Numbered from the stretch's first letter, positions 45,232 to 55,137 are shown. The stretch is 64,000 nucleotides of DNA from Arenibacter hampyeongensis (GCF_002909255.1 NZ_PIOB01000001.1:744001-808000), one strand, 5' to 3'. Numbers and translations: made by a program. The notes: generated by a model from the letters alone, not told the origin.

Positions 45232-48200
45232 ATGGAGAAAAAGACTTGGTTTTCTGTTCAACCAGAAATCATTCAAAGAAGGAAGCTCAAAATGAAGCTT
45301 TCGGTTTTGATGTTTGCCATGGCATTGTGTAGTGTGCATGCCTTCGCAAATCCTAAAATCGAAGCGATTAATTCAGTTTGGGCCCAACAAACCATTTCAG
45401 GAATGGTATCCGATGCTAACGGACCATTACCAGGGGCAAGTATTGTGGTCAAAGGGACTACAAACGGGACCCAAACCGATTTTGATGGTAACTATACCCT
45501 TTCAAGTGTTGCCAACAATGCGGTATTGTTGTTTAGCTACATAGGTTATAAATCTGTGGAAATACCTGTAAATGGTCAAACCACAGTTAACATTACCATG
45601 GAAGAAGATGCCAGTCAGCTTGAGGAAGTGGTAGTAGTGGGTTATGGTACCCAGAAAAAAGCAACTTTAACTGGATCCGTGGCTACAGTAGGCGGGGAGG
45701 CACTTGAAAAATCTTCTTCTCCCAACTTAGGTACTGCCCTTGCCGGTAAGGTTGCCGGGTTGTATATAGATACTGGTAATGCGGCTCCCGGTGCTGAAAA
45801 TACTGGAATTAGGGTTCGTGGTACCAATACTTTTAACAACTCTTCTGCCTTGGTAGTAATTGACGGTATCCCTGACAGAGCTGGTGGTATTACAAGGATC
45901 AATCCTGCGGACATTGAAAGTATATCTGTACTTAAGGATGCCTCAGCTGCAATATATGGAGCTAGGGCTGCGAATGGGGTTATTTTGGTAACTACCAAAC
46001 GCGGTAAAGTAGGTGCGCCGGAAGTAAAGATTACCAGTAATTATGGTTTGCAAAATTTCACCACAACCCCAGATATGTTAACGGGTGCGGAGTATATGGA
46101 TTTAGTGAACCTTCTTAATGTTTATAAGCTTCCAACGGCTGAGTGGGCAGATGCCAATGCAGTTAGGGGAGCACCTTTCACCCGTCCTAATGGGGAGGTG
46201 TTAAACCCAACCTATTCTACAGATAGAATCCAAAAAACTGCCGCGGGTAATGATCCCTGGGCGTATCCCGATACGGATTGGATGAAGGAAGTAACCACTA
46301 GAGGGGCTCCTATTCAGCGTCAAAACTTACAAGTTTCCGGAGGTACGGAACATGTTAGATATCTTGCTTCTTTAGGTCACTTGAGACAGGATGTAAACTT
46401 TAAAAATGCTCCCAAGGGTTATACACAGTATGACCTAAGACTTAATCTTGATGCAAAAATTAACGAGCATTTGAGTATTAATGTGGGGCTTTATTCTCGA
46501 CAAGAAGAAAATTATACGGCCACCAATGAACCAGGAAACGTATTTAATGATCTGGTAAGGCAATATCCTTGGTTTCCGGCATTCTGGCCTTCAGGCGAAT
46601 ATGGACCAGATATAGAAAATGGAAACAACCCGGCCATTCGGGTTACCGATGGCCCTGGTTACACTGACAGGAATACTAATTTCGTTCAGAGTAACATCGG
46701 AATCAACTTTGAAGTTCCAGGAGTAGAGGGTCTTCAATTGATGAGTACTATTTCCTATGATAAAATGAATTTCGATTACAAAAACTGGAATCGCCCATGG
46801 ACACTTTACACTTGGGATGGGGTCAATAGAAATTCTTCAGGTCTTACAGCGGCACAACGTGGTCCAGGTGATCCAAGTTTGAATCAGCAACATACGACAT
46901 TGACCGATTTTACTGCTTCTTTAAATGCCTCTTACGAAAAGGAATTTGGCGATCATTACTTTAAATTGCTTGCTGGGGTTACCCGTGAAGAATCTGAGCA
47001 AAGTTTCTTTGGGGCCTTTAGAAGGTTTTTCCTTTCCAGTGATCTTGCACAATTGGACCTAGGGGGTAATGAGGGGCAAAATAGCTTTGGTAGTGGTTAT
47101 GAGACCGCTCGTTTAAACTATTATGGTCGTTTAAATTACACCTACAAGGATAAGTATTTACTGGAAGGTCTATTTAGATATGATGGTTCTTACCTATTCC
47201 CTAAAAACAATCGTTTTGGGTTTTTCCCAGGAGTATCTGCAGGTTGGGTGGTATCAGAGGAATCCTTCTTTAAAAAGGGCTTGCCATTTATTAATTTCTT
47301 GAAGTTCAGAGGTTCTTGGGGTGAGTTGGGTAATGATAATGTTGAACCTTTTCAGTATATTGCAACATATGAATTGTCGGCTACAGGTTTAGGTCCTGTA
47401 TATACAACTGCATACGAGAACAAAGTGGCTAATCCCAATATTTCATGGGAAACCGCTACCTCAAGAAACGCAGGTTTTGATTTAAGAACCTTGAATAACA
47501 AGTTATCACTTGGGTTCGATATTTACAAAAACTCAAGATCCGATATTTTGACCACGCCACAAAAGACCTTACCACAGTACAGTGGTATTGCTGCACCGGC
47601 GATAAATATAGGGGAATTTGAAAATACTGGTTATGAAATTACTATGGGACTAAATGGAGCAAATGATTCTGGTTTCAGTTATAACCTAACGTTTAACTTT
47701 AGTGATTCCGACAATAAATTGGTGTTCTTTGATGAGCCTGATTTGGCGGATCGTCCTTGGCAGCGTGAAACTGGTGGGGAGATTGGACGACCACTTCGTT
47801 ATAAATTCGACGGGGTTTTTCGTTCCCAAGCTGAAATTGATTCCGAATCCTTGGATTACAGTGGGGTAACACCCGCCCTTAAACCAGGTGATGCCCGAGT
47901 GTTGGATATTAGTGGCGATGGAAAAATAGGTCCTGAAGATAGAACTAGGGTTGGGGGAAGTGCTTTTGCAGATACCCAATTTGGATGGAATACTGCCATA
48001 AATTATAAGAACTTGGACTTTAATATGTACTGGACAGGTTCGGCAGGAGGATATAATACCTATGAGTGGAGTTTTATGTCAGGTACCCTTGCCAATGTTC
48101 AACGAGATGTTCGTGATCGTGCATGGTCTATTGATAATCCAAATGCTTATGGTCCAAGATTGGCGGATCGTGGAGATCAATGGTATTCCGGACAAACGGA

Positions 48201-48480
48201 TGCCTTTCTTATTACAAGGGATTTTGTGAGATTAAAAACTTTGGAATTAGGTTATAGTCTGGATAAAGATCTGATTAGTCAATTTGGGGTAAAAAGTTTA
48301 CGTATTTCTGTGTCAGGTACCAACTTGATAACGATTACCGACTTTCCTTTTGATCCAGAGGTATCCCAGGGCGGGGTTGACGTGGGTAATACCCGAGAAG
48401 CCAGTGGTGGAGCGGTCAATAATGGTGGTGCATACCCTATGTTGAGAACAATTATGACTGGATTGCAATTAACTTTTTAA
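45232..48480 (+). CDS. SusC/RagA-family TonB-linked outer-membrane protein
   Basis: A 1082-residue outer-membrane transporter that forms a lidded channel with SusD. It has a long N-terminal segment before the hydrophobic signal (MKLSVLMFAMALCSVHAFA), common in SusC proteins. A carboxypeptidase-regulatory-like domain (GPLPGASIVVKGTTNGTQTD, FSYIGYKSVEI) is followed by the TonB-box-like EEVVVVGYGTQKK and the plug with SNLPGTALAGK-like SPNLGTALAGKVAGL, GIRVRGTNTFNNSSALVVID and VLKDASAAIYGARAANG. The barrel ends MTGLQLTF. All SusC hallmarks are present. It is followed 11 bases later by SusD. The substrate is not shown: no glycoside hydrolase, lyase or sulfatase is nearby. Confidence 0.97.
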   Translation: MEKKTWFSVQPEIIQRRKLKMKLSVLMFAMALCSVHAFANPKIEAINSVWAQQTISGMVSDANGPLPGASIVVKGTTNGTQTDFDGNYTLSSVANNAVLLFSYIGYKSVEIPVNGQTTVNITMEEDASQLEEVVVVGYGTQKKATLTGSVATVGGEALEKSSSPNLGTALAGKVAGLYIDTGNAAPGAENTGIRVRGTNTFNNSSALVVIDGIPDRAGGITRINPADIESISVLKDASAAIYGARAANGVILVTTKRGKVGAPEVKITSNYGLQNFTTTPDMLTGAEYMDLVNLLNVYKLPTAEWADANAVRGAPFTRPNGEVLNPTYSTDRIQKTAAGNDPWAYPDTDWMKEVTTRGAPIQRQNLQVSGGTEHVRYLASLGHLRQDVNFKNAPKGYTQYDLRLNLDAKINEHLSINVGLYSRQEENYTATNEPGNVFNDLVRQYPWFPAFWPSGEYGPDIENGNNPAIRVTDGPGYTDRNTNFVQSNIGINFEVPGVEGLQLMSTISYDKMNFDYKNWNRPWTLYTWDGVNRNSSGLTAAQRGPGDPSLNQQHTTLTDFTASLNASYEKEFGDHYFKLLAGVTREESEQSFFGAFRRFFLSSDLAQLDLGGNEGQNSFGSGYETARLNYYGRLNYTYKDKYLLEGLFRYDGSYLFPKNNRFGFFPGVSAGWVVSEESFFKKGLPFINFLKFRGSWGELGNDNVEPFQYIATYELSATGLGPVYTTAYENKVANPNISWETATSRNAGFDLRTLNNKLSLGFDIYKNSRSDILTTPQKTLPQYSGIAAPAINIGEFENTGYEITMGLNGANDSGFSYNLTFNFSDSDNKLVFFDEPDLADRPWQRETGGEIGRPLRYKFDGVFRSQAEIDSESLDYSGVTPALKPGDARVLDISGDGKIGPEDRTRVGGSAFADTQFGWNTAINYKNLDFNMYWTGSAGGYNTYEWSFMSGTLANVQRDVRDRAWSIDNPNAYGPRLADRGDQWYSGQTDAFLITRDFVRLKTLELGYSLDKDLISQFGVKSLRISVSGTNLITITDFPFDPEVSQGGVDVGNTREASGGAVNNGGAYPMLRTIMTGLQLTF

Positions 48481-48491
48481 AAAATACTGAA

Positions 48492-50360
48492 ATGAAGAAG
48501 AATATTTTAAAAATTACAGCCATTTTGGCCTTCGGATTTCTGCTTGTGGGTTGTAACGAGGATTTCCTGGAAACTACACCACTAGGTGAAGTAGCGGAAG
48601 GCAATGTATGGTCAGATCCAAAACTTGCCGAAGCAGCTGTTTTAGATTTGTACCAAGGTACATGGGCAGGTACACTTACCCGTGAGGAGACTACAGATGC
48701 CTTTACCGATCAGGCCGTTTTTACACATCCAGGTAGGGGTGTGGATGGTTATACGGAAGGTAAAATGAACCCTGCTGGTAACTTTATGGACATGCAGTGG
48801 TTTAGTTGGCCGGAATTATATCCGTTCATAAGAAGCGCCAATATCGCTATTGCAAGACTTACCGTCAATGAGGCGGGAATGGAAGCAACTTTGGTAAATC
48901 GCTTGCTTGGGGACGCGTATTTTATGAGAGGCTACTATTATGCCCAATTGATGAGACAATTCGGAGGGGTAGTTTTGTTAACGGACCCTTTAACATTGGA
49001 TAGTGAAGCCAACAATCCACGAGGCACATTTGCGGAAACGGTAGATTTAATTTTATCGGATTTGGATAGAGCAATTGATTTGCTTGAAGATGCGCCTAGA
49101 GATCCTTCTAGAGCGGATAAGATTACCGCTTTGGCGATGAAGTCTAGGGTATTGACCCATGTGGCAAGTGATTTGTACGAGCCCTCCAAAAATTCTGGTG
49201 TACCCACTATTGCCAGTTATAGTAATCCGGAATTGATCGGATGGACAAGTGGTTCACAATTGCAACGATGGGAAGCAGCCAAGGTTGCCTCCAAAGCATT
49301 ATTGGATGCCACTACTGGTTACAAATTGGATTATACTTCTCCAGCTTCTCAAGCAGAAGCCATTCAAAATTATGAAGATATCTGGCTTCAGGGAGATCAG
49401 AACCAAGATTTTATTTGGGGAAGATTAGTTGAGGAATTTGGCTTTGGTTCCAGGACTTATCCAGGTGGTAATGAATGGTCCCAAGGACCAGGAATGGTGG
49501 CCTTGTACCATGGTCCCAACGGGTATCATGAATGGGCGGGAACTACGCCTACTGAGGCATTGGTTTCCAAATACGATTTTGCGGACGGGACCAAGTTCGA
49601 TTGGAACAATCCTGCACATGCAGCAGCTCCTTACGATAACCGTGAGGCCCGTTTTTATTCCACTTTCCTTTACGATGGTGGAGGTTGGAAGAACAGGACC
49701 GATGACGTTGTTAAATTTGATAAATTCAATGAAATCCAAACTGGCTATTATACTTTGACAGATGGTACCATTATAAATGGTGTTGACACTCGTCAAGGTC
49801 CTATAGAGGATTGGAACGGTTCCAGAACAGGGTATTACTTCAGAAAATTTTCGGATCCCAGGACTCCTGCTTCATGGCCCAATGACCTTCAAAAGGTAGA
49901 TGCTCCGTATATACGTTATACCGAGGTACTGCTAAACTATGTGGAGGCCAATATCAATACCAATGACGAAGGGGAAGCCATTACCTGGTTGAATAAACTC
50001 CGTTTTAGAAATGGCCTTCCGGCAGTAACGGCATCGGGTTCAGCACTATTGGAACTCTACAAAAGAGAACGTGACAAGGAATTGGTCAATGAAGACGCTA
50101 GACTATTTGATATGAAGCGATGGTTGGAAGGTCCACAATCCTTGAACAAGCAGGTGCAACAAATATTGATTCAGGCTACACAAAAGCCGGGTACTACTGT
50201 AACGGATTACAGAAAGGATACTGCTAAATTTGACTATCTTTATAGGCCGACTGATATTGTTTTTGAGAATAGAATTTGGCAGAACCACGTTTATTTTATG
50301 CCTATTAAACAGGAAGAGATCGACAAAGATCCTTCTATAATCCAGAATCCAGGCTATTAA
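48492..50360 (+). CDS. SusD/RagB-family nutrient-binding lipoprotein
   Basis: A 622-residue outer-surface lipoprotein that closes over SusC. The lipobox is LLVGC, C21. N-terminal SusD helices are visible (NEDFLETTPLGEVAEGNVWS, AEAAVLDLYQGTWAGTLTRE), then TPR-like helical pairs (FMRGYYYAQLMRQFGGVVLL, IALSDLDRAIDLLEDAP-type segments), and the C-terminal RagB domain (VDAPYIRYTEVLLNYVEANI, LYKRERDKELVNEDARLFDM, YFMPIKQEEIDKDP). Length is at the upper end for the family. It is translated just after SusC. An RNA hairpin follows at 50391, after which the UnbV lipoprotein gene begins. Confidence 0.97.
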   Translation: MKKNILKITAILAFGFLLVGCNEDFLETTPLGEVAEGNVWSDPKLAEAAVLDLYQGTWAGTLTREETTDAFTDQAVFTHPGRGVDGYTEGKMNPAGNFMDMQWFSWPELYPFIRSANIAIARLTVNEAGMEATLVNRLLGDAYFMRGYYYAQLMRQFGGVVLLTDPLTLDSEANNPRGTFAETVDLILSDLDRAIDLLEDAPRDPSRADKITALAMKSRVLTHVASDLYEPSKNSGVPTIASYSNPELIGWTSGSQLQRWEAAKVASKALLDATTGYKLDYTSPASQAEAIQNYEDIWLQGDQNQDFIWGRLVEEFGFGSRTYPGGNEWSQGPGMVALYHGPNGYHEWAGTTPTEALVSKYDFADGTKFDWNNPAHAAAPYDNREARFYSTFLYDGGGWKNRTDDVVKFDKFNEIQTGYYTLTDGTIINGVDTRQGPIEDWNGSRTGYYFRKFSDPRTPASWPNDLQKVDAPYIRYTEVLLNYVEANINTNDEGEAITWLNKLRFRNGLPAVTASGSALLELYKRERDKELVNEDARLFDMKRWLEGPQSLNKQVQQILIQATQKPGTTVTDYRKDTAKFDYLYRPTDIVFENRIWQNHVYFMPIKQEEIDKDPSIIQNPGY

Positions 50361-50390
50361 TAATTACAAATATTAATTAACATTTAAATT

Positions 50391-50430
50391 GAATAACCCT
50401 TAGCGCTTATGTGCGGGGTTATTCTTATTT
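50391..50430 (+). terminator. Hairpin in the SusD-UnbV intergenic space (partial terminator or stabiliser)
   Basis: GAATAACCC (50391-50399) pairs with GGGTTATTC (50416-50424) and an inner GCGC/GTGC helix closes a TTAT loop. The following sequence is TTATTTTA, a weak T tract. It would lower or stabilise expression of downstream genes, as in other sus operons. Confidence 0.6.
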
Positions 50431-50456
50431 TAGGGATGTTATGTCAATACCGATTT

Positions 50457-53400
50457 ATGATGCAAAGATTTAGTTTTTTTATTTTATTGGCACTGTCATT
50501 ATTATCATGTGAGCCACAGCCAACCCAATTATTCTCCAAGCTTGATGCGGCCAAGACCGGAGTGGACTTTAAAAATAAACTCACAGAAACACATAAGTAT
50601 AACTACTTTACCTATCCTTATATGTATTTGGGGGGTGGCGTTTCTTTGGGAGACGTGAACAATGATGGTTTGGAAGATATTTTTTTTACCGGGAATATGG
50701 TGGCCAATAAACTCTATTTAAACAAGGGCGATCTAAAATTCGAGGATATTTCAGAAAGTGCAGGAATAACTGGTGACGAACGCTGGTATTCCGGGACTAC
50801 CTTCGTAGATATAAATCAGGATGGATTTTTGGATATCTATTGCTCTGTAGGCGGAAAAAATGGCCCCAACAATAATGTGCTCTACATTAATAATCAAGAT
50901 AATACATTTACGGAAAAAGCTGCAGAATACGGAATAGACTGTGACGGTATAAGTATGCAGTCAACCTTTTTTGATTATGATAAGGACGGTGATCTGGACT
51001 TGTATGTAATTAATTATCCCCCTACCAGTTTTACGGCCCCTGTTGAATACTACCAGTATATGCTGGACAATCATGAAATAAAGGATTCGGATAGACTTTA
51101 TCGCAATGATGATGGTCATTTTACGGACGTAACGGTGGAGGCAGGCTTAAGTTCCTTTGGCCTTAGTTTGGGAGTTGTGGCCTCTGATGTTAATAATGAT
51201 GGTTACACAGATATATTTGTTTCCAACGATTTTAATGCGCCCGACTTTTTATTTATAAATAATCAGGATGGGACCTTTACCAATCAGATCAATACCAGTT
51301 TACAGCAAATCTCCTTTTTTGGGATGGGCGCTGATATTGCGGATTTCAATAACGATGGTCTTATGGATATCTTTCAGTTGGATATGTCCGCCGAGGACAA
51401 TTTCCGATCCAAGGCCAATATGTCCTCCATGGATCCGGCTGCATTTTATAAGTCGGTAAATGTTGGTCTGCACCATCAATACATGCAGAATTCCATGCAA
51501 ATGAATAATGGAAATGAGGAGGGCGAGCTTCCTTTGTTCAGTAATGTTTCCCGCTTGGCAGGGGTTTCCTCTACGGACTGGAGTTGGGGAGGCCTAATGG
51601 CCGATTTTGATAATGATGGATGGAAAGATCTCTTTATTACCAATGGCATCCGCAGGGATGTCAACAACAAGGATTTTTATGCAAAGTATAGGGAGTTTTT
51701 TAATAAGATGGAAAAAGATCCCAATTACAAAAACAAGGAAGAAGAGGTTGAACTGTTAAAGTATTTGGAAGAGTTGCCCTCGGAAAAATTGAGCAATTAT
51801 ATGTTCCAGAACAACAAGGACCTTACTTTTACCAAGAAAACCGATGAATGGGGCTTTCAGGAAAAAACATTCTCCAATGGCGTAGCCTATTCCGACTTGG
51901 ATAATGACGGTGATCTGGACCTGGTTATCAATAATTTGGAAGATACGGCGAGTATTTATCGCAACAATTCCACTGGCAGTAATCAATTGACCCTGGATCT
52001 TAAGGGGCAAGGAAAAGTTTTGCCCAATGGAAGTAAGGTTTCCCTTTATACATCAGATGGATTACAGGTTCAGGAATACAACACGGTTAGAGGCTATTTG
52101 TCATCCGTTTCGCCATTACTCCATTTTGGCCTTGGAACGGTGCAGCAGGTGGACAGTATCTTGGTGGCTTGGCCTAATGGATCAACCACCAAACTGGATG
52201 AAATTAAGGCGAATCAAAGGCTAACCATAAACTACCATGATGCGAAGTTGGTAAGTTCCCATAAATCCGGAAATAGGGCTGTAAAGCAATTTGAAACCGT
52301 TGATACCCCGGATATATTTAAGCACAATGAGAATGTCTTTAACGATTTTGGGGTGGAGGTGTTATTGCCCCACAAGAATTCTACTTTGGGACCTGCACTT
52401 GCTACCGGGGATTTAAATGGAGATGGATTGGACGATTATATTGTTGGGGGAGCAGTAGGACAGAATGTAGCGGTGTTCCTGCAAAATGCTTCCGGGGAAT
52501 TCTCCGAACTTGTTATTCCGGATCTAATGGAAGATAAGTACTATGAAGACCTAGGGATATTAATTTTTGATGCGGACAAGGATGGGGATAACGACTTTTA
52601 CATTGCCAGTGGCGGTAACGAGTTTAAGCCCAATTCCTTGGGATATGAAGATCGTTTTTATGAGAACATGGGCAATAATAAATTTCGACGCAATAAGGAG
52701 GCCATTCCGGATACCAAAATAAGTGGTTTAAATGTTTCTGCCTCCGATTTTGATAAGGATGGGGATTTGGATCTCTTTATAGGAGGTAGGCTTGTTCCCA
52801 AAAAATACCCATATCCTGCGGATTCTTATATTTTGGAAAATGTGAGCACGCCAGAGGGTGTGAAATTTGTGGATGTTACGGATAAAATTTTTCCAGATTT
52901 AAAATCTTTGGGCCTAGTAACCTCCTCCAGTTGGATCGACTTTGATAAGGACGGCTGGGAAGACTTGGTAATTGTAGGGGAGTGGATGCCGATCAAATTC
53001 TTTAAGAATGTAAAAGGCGTTTTTGAAGATGTATCTGACCAACTATTGCAAGGCAATACCTCAGGCTGGTGGTTCTCGGTTGAAAAGGGAGACTTTGACA
53101 ATGATGGGGACCAAGATTTAGTGGTTGGTAATTTGGGCAAAAATTATAAGTATCAAGCCAGTGAAAAATCGCCATTTAAAGTGTATTTGAATGATTTTGA
53201 CAGCAATGAAACTTCAGATATAGTACTGAGCTACAAAAAGGGGGACAAGGAATTTCCATTACGGGGGCGCCAGTGTTCTTCCCAACAAATGCCAGCAATA
53301 AAGGTGAAGTTCCAAGATTACAATTCGTTCGCAAGCGCAACATTGAATCAAATTTATACCGATAAATTACTTGGGGAATCACTGAGTTATGAAATTACTT

Positions 53401-53765
53401 CGTTCGCCAGTATTTACTTGGAGAACAATAATGGAAAATTTACGGCAAGGCAATTGCCCCAGATGGCACAGATATCCAGTATAAATAAATTTGTTGTAGA
53501 CGACCTCAATGAAGATGGTAAATTGGACATTGTTTTGGCAGGTAACTTGTATAATAGCGAGGTGGAAACCCCTAGGAACGATTCCAGTTTTGGCCTTTAC
53601 CTCCAAGGTGACGGCAGCGGAAATTTTATACCTAAATCCATGATGGAATCAGGTTTAAAAATTGTGGGTGATGTTCGCGGTATGGAACTGTTATCCGTAA
53701 AAGGTCAGAAACATATTTTGGTGGCCAAAAATGATGATTTATTACAGATGATAAAAGTGAATTAA
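50457..53765 (+). CDS. FG-GAP/VCBS-repeat lipoprotein with ASPIC/UnbV domain (CRTAC1-like)
   Basis: A surface or periplasmic lipoprotein of about 1102 residues. The frame opens at 50409, but that start lies inside an RNA hairpin, so I use the ATG at 50457 (50460 is equally good), giving a signal with the lipobox LSLLSC. Multiple FG-GAP calcium-loop repeats (DVNNDGLEDIFF, DINQDGFLDIYC, DYDKDGDLDLYV, DFDNDGWKDLFI) form a beta-propeller over roughly residues 50-500. An ASPIC/UnbV domain follows at about 510-590 (PNGSKVSLYTSDGLQVQEYN, VRGYLSSVSPLLHFGLG). A second series of FG-GAP repeats (DLNGDGLDDYIV, DFDKDGDLDLFI, DFDNDGDQDLVV) fills the rest. Such proteins often follow SusCD, with unknown function. 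Possibly a ligand-binding partner of the transporter. Confidence 0.9.
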   Translation: MMQRFSFFILLALSLLSCEPQPTQLFSKLDAAKTGVDFKNKLTETHKYNYFTYPYMYLGGGVSLGDVNNDGLEDIFFTGNMVANKLYLNKGDLKFEDISESAGITGDERWYSGTTFVDINQDGFLDIYCSVGGKNGPNNNVLYINNQDNTFTEKAAEYGIDCDGISMQSTFFDYDKDGDLDLYVINYPPTSFTAPVEYYQYMLDNHEIKDSDRLYRNDDGHFTDVTVEAGLSSFGLSLGVVASDVNNDGYTDIFVSNDFNAPDFLFINNQDGTFTNQINTSLQQISFFGMGADIADFNNDGLMDIFQLDMSAEDNFRSKANMSSMDPAAFYKSVNVGLHHQYMQNSMQMNNGNEEGELPLFSNVSRLAGVSSTDWSWGGLMADFDNDGWKDLFITNGIRRDVNNKDFYAKYREFFNKMEKDPNYKNKEEEVELLKYLEELPSEKLSNYMFQNNKDLTFTKKTDEWGFQEKTFSNGVAYSDLDNDGDLDLVINNLEDTASIYRNNSTGSNQLTLDLKGQGKVLPNGSKVSLYTSDGLQVQEYNTVRGYLSSVSPLLHFGLGTVQQVDSILVAWPNGSTTKLDEIKANQRLTINYHDAKLVSSHKSGNRAVKQFETVDTPDIFKHNENVFNDFGVEVLLPHKNSTLGPALATGDLNGDGLDDYIVGGAVGQNVAVFLQNASGEFSELVIPDLMEDKYYEDLGILIFDADKDGDNDFYIASGGNEFKPNSLGYEDRFYENMGNNKFRRNKEAIPDTKISGLNVSASDFDKDGDLDLFIGGRLVPKKYPYPADSYILENVSTPEGVKFVDVTDKIFPDLKSLGLVTSSSWIDFDKDGWEDLVIVGEWMPIKFFKNVKGVFEDVSDQLLQGNTSGWWFSVEKGDFDNDGDQDLVVGNLGKNYKYQASEKSPFKVYLNDFDSNETSDIVLSYKKGDKEFPLRGRQCSSQQMPAIKVKFQDYNSFASATLNQIYTDKLLGESLSYEITSFASIYLENNNGKFTARQLPQMAQISSINKFVVDDLNEDGKLDIVLAGNLYNSEVETPRNDSSFGLYLQGDGSGNFIPKSMMESGLKIVGDVRGMELLSVKGQKHILVAKNDDLLQMIKVN

Positions 53766-53766
53766 G

Positions 53767-53792
53767 GGTCGGCATTTCAACTAATGCCGACC
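53767..53792 (+). terminator. Hairpin between UnbV and cytochrome genes
   Basis: A perfect ten-pair stem, GGTCGGCATT (53767-53776) with AATGCCGACC (53783-53792), with a six-base loop starting a few bases after the stop codon. No T tract follows, so it may act as an RNA stabiliser or pause rather than a full terminator. Confidence 0.5.
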
Positions 53793-53850
53793 ACTAATAA
53801 AATGGTGTTCGGATTATTATAGTATACCAAAGAAAGGTGTAGGGTTTCAT

Positions 53851-55089
53851 ATGGCTACAATCAATAGAAAGTTCTTTAAGAATTCCATAATGGTCATAAT
53901 GCTGTTGGGCCTTGCCACTTTTGTATATTATTGCAAGAATGTGAAAACGGAATCGGATTATTATAATCCCCAGACTTTGGCAACCCATGACAATGGGGAG
54001 CATTTTGTAGGTTCTAAAACTTGTATGGAGTGCCATGCCGATATTTACAATACCCATTTAGAGACAGCACATTTTAATAGTGGATCCATGGCGGATTCAT
54101 CCAATATTAAGGGTAGTTTCAAGGAAGGTTCCAATATATTGGACCTGAAGTCTGTAGAGTTTGTAATGAGGTCGGATGGGGAGTACTTTTATCAGCATAC
54201 CAGGATTAAAAATAGGAGTACAGAGATTCCACCCTCAAAATTTGATATTGTAATTGGATCAGGTGTCAGGGGACAGTCCTATCTCACTTGGGACAAGGAC
54301 GATTTATATCAATTACAGGCTTCTTATTATACCCCTACGGACAGCTGGGTGAACAGTCCGGGATATCCAACCTATTACGATGAGCCAAGGCCCATAAGGG
54401 ATGCCTGTCTAAAATGCCATATCACCTATGCCAAAACTGTGGAAACATCCCCTAATGGAAACCGTTTTGACAGGTCGCAGATGATTTATGGAATAGATTG
54501 TGAACGCTGCCATGGTCCGTCTGCCAAGCATGTCGTGTATCACAGGGAGAATCCTGAAGCAATAGAGTCTAAATTTACCTTAAAAATTGAAGACCTTTCG
54601 CGACAACAGCGTTTGGATTTATGTGCCCAATGCCATTCTGGGCCAAGAAACATAGTGTTGAAGGGGAATTCCTTTTCCTACGCCACGGGAGAAGATTTGA
54701 AACAATATACCAAAAATGTGGATAATGAAAGTTCTGAACGTAAATTGGATGTCCACGGAAACCAATATGGGCTGCTAACCAGAAGTGAATGTTTTAAGCA
54801 GACGGCAACAATGGACTGTAGTACCTGTCATGATCCCCATAGGAAGGAGAGGGGGAATACCGCTTATTTTAATGGTAAATGCATTGGCTGTCACAATGAT
54901 GGTGCAAAGATGTGTTCCAATAAAGCCCATGGCAGTGATATAATGACAAGTAATTGCATTACATGTCATATGCCCACCACCCCTTCCCAAGCAATGATGG
55001 TGCAATTAACCAAGGATAGTCTTGAAACCTCCTTTAATATAAGGACTCATTTGATCGGTATTTATGAACAGGAATTGTGGCGGGATTAA
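53851..55089 (+). CDS. Heptahaem cytochrome c family protein
   Basis: A 412-residue exported multihaem cytochrome. It has an N-terminal hydrophobic segment (residues 12-27, then YYC28), either a membrane anchor or a lipoprotein signal with a poor lipobox. Seven CxxCH haem c sites lie at residues 58-62 (CMECH), 186-190 (CLKCH), 217-221 (CERCH), 258-262 (CAQCH), 323-327 (CSTCH), 344-348 (CIGCH) and 369-373 (CITCH). Extra histidines (H75, H227, H302, H330, H360, H400) may serve as distal ligands. CERCHGP and CSTCHDPH resemble cytochrome c554/NrfB-like multihaem proteins. The catalytic type, if any, cannot be read. It lies 86 bases after the UnbV gene on the same strand, with a strong hairpin between, so a shared operon is probable but not certain. 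Confidence 0.92.
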   Translation: MATINRKFFKNSIMVIMLLGLATFVYYCKNVKTESDYYNPQTLATHDNGEHFVGSKTCMECHADIYNTHLETAHFNSGSMADSSNIKGSFKEGSNILDLKSVEFVMRSDGEYFYQHTRIKNRSTEIPPSKFDIVIGSGVRGQSYLTWDKDDLYQLQASYYTPTDSWVNSPGYPTYYDEPRPIRDACLKCHITYAKTVETSPNGNRFDRSQMIYGIDCERCHGPSAKHVVYHRENPEAIESKFTLKIEDLSRQQRLDLCAQCHSGPRNIVLKGNSFSYATGEDLKQYTKNVDNESSERKLDVHGNQYGLLTRSECFKQTATMDCSTCHDPHRKERGNTAYFNGKCIGCHNDGAKMCSNKAHGSDIMTSNCITCHMPTTPSQAMMVQLTKDSLETSFNIRTHLIGIYEQELWRD

Positions 55090-55137
55090 ATAGTCTTTTT
55101 ATGCCAAAACAAGTGATGTGGACAGACTATTGATTCG

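Noticed and set aside
45642-45998. Long antisense open frame inside susC
   Set aside because: It mirrors conserved plug-domain codons of the sense gene and has no family resemblance; a shadow. The same holds for antisense frames in glyS, glmS, atpD and the flippase-like gene.
44707-50360. Calling the SusCD locus a polysaccharide utilisation locus
   Set aside because: No carbohydrate-active enzyme, sulfatase or glycan regulator is present, so the substrate class is not supported.
50409-50456. Upstream start for the UnbV lipoprotein
   Set aside because: It lies inside a hairpin and spoils the lipoprotein signal; the ATG at 50457 or 50460 fits far better.
55089-55131. Inverted repeat AATAGTCT/AGACTATT between convergent cytochrome and SprB-like genes
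   Set aside because: Eight pairs with a 27-base loop and no useful T tract at the end; could be chance.
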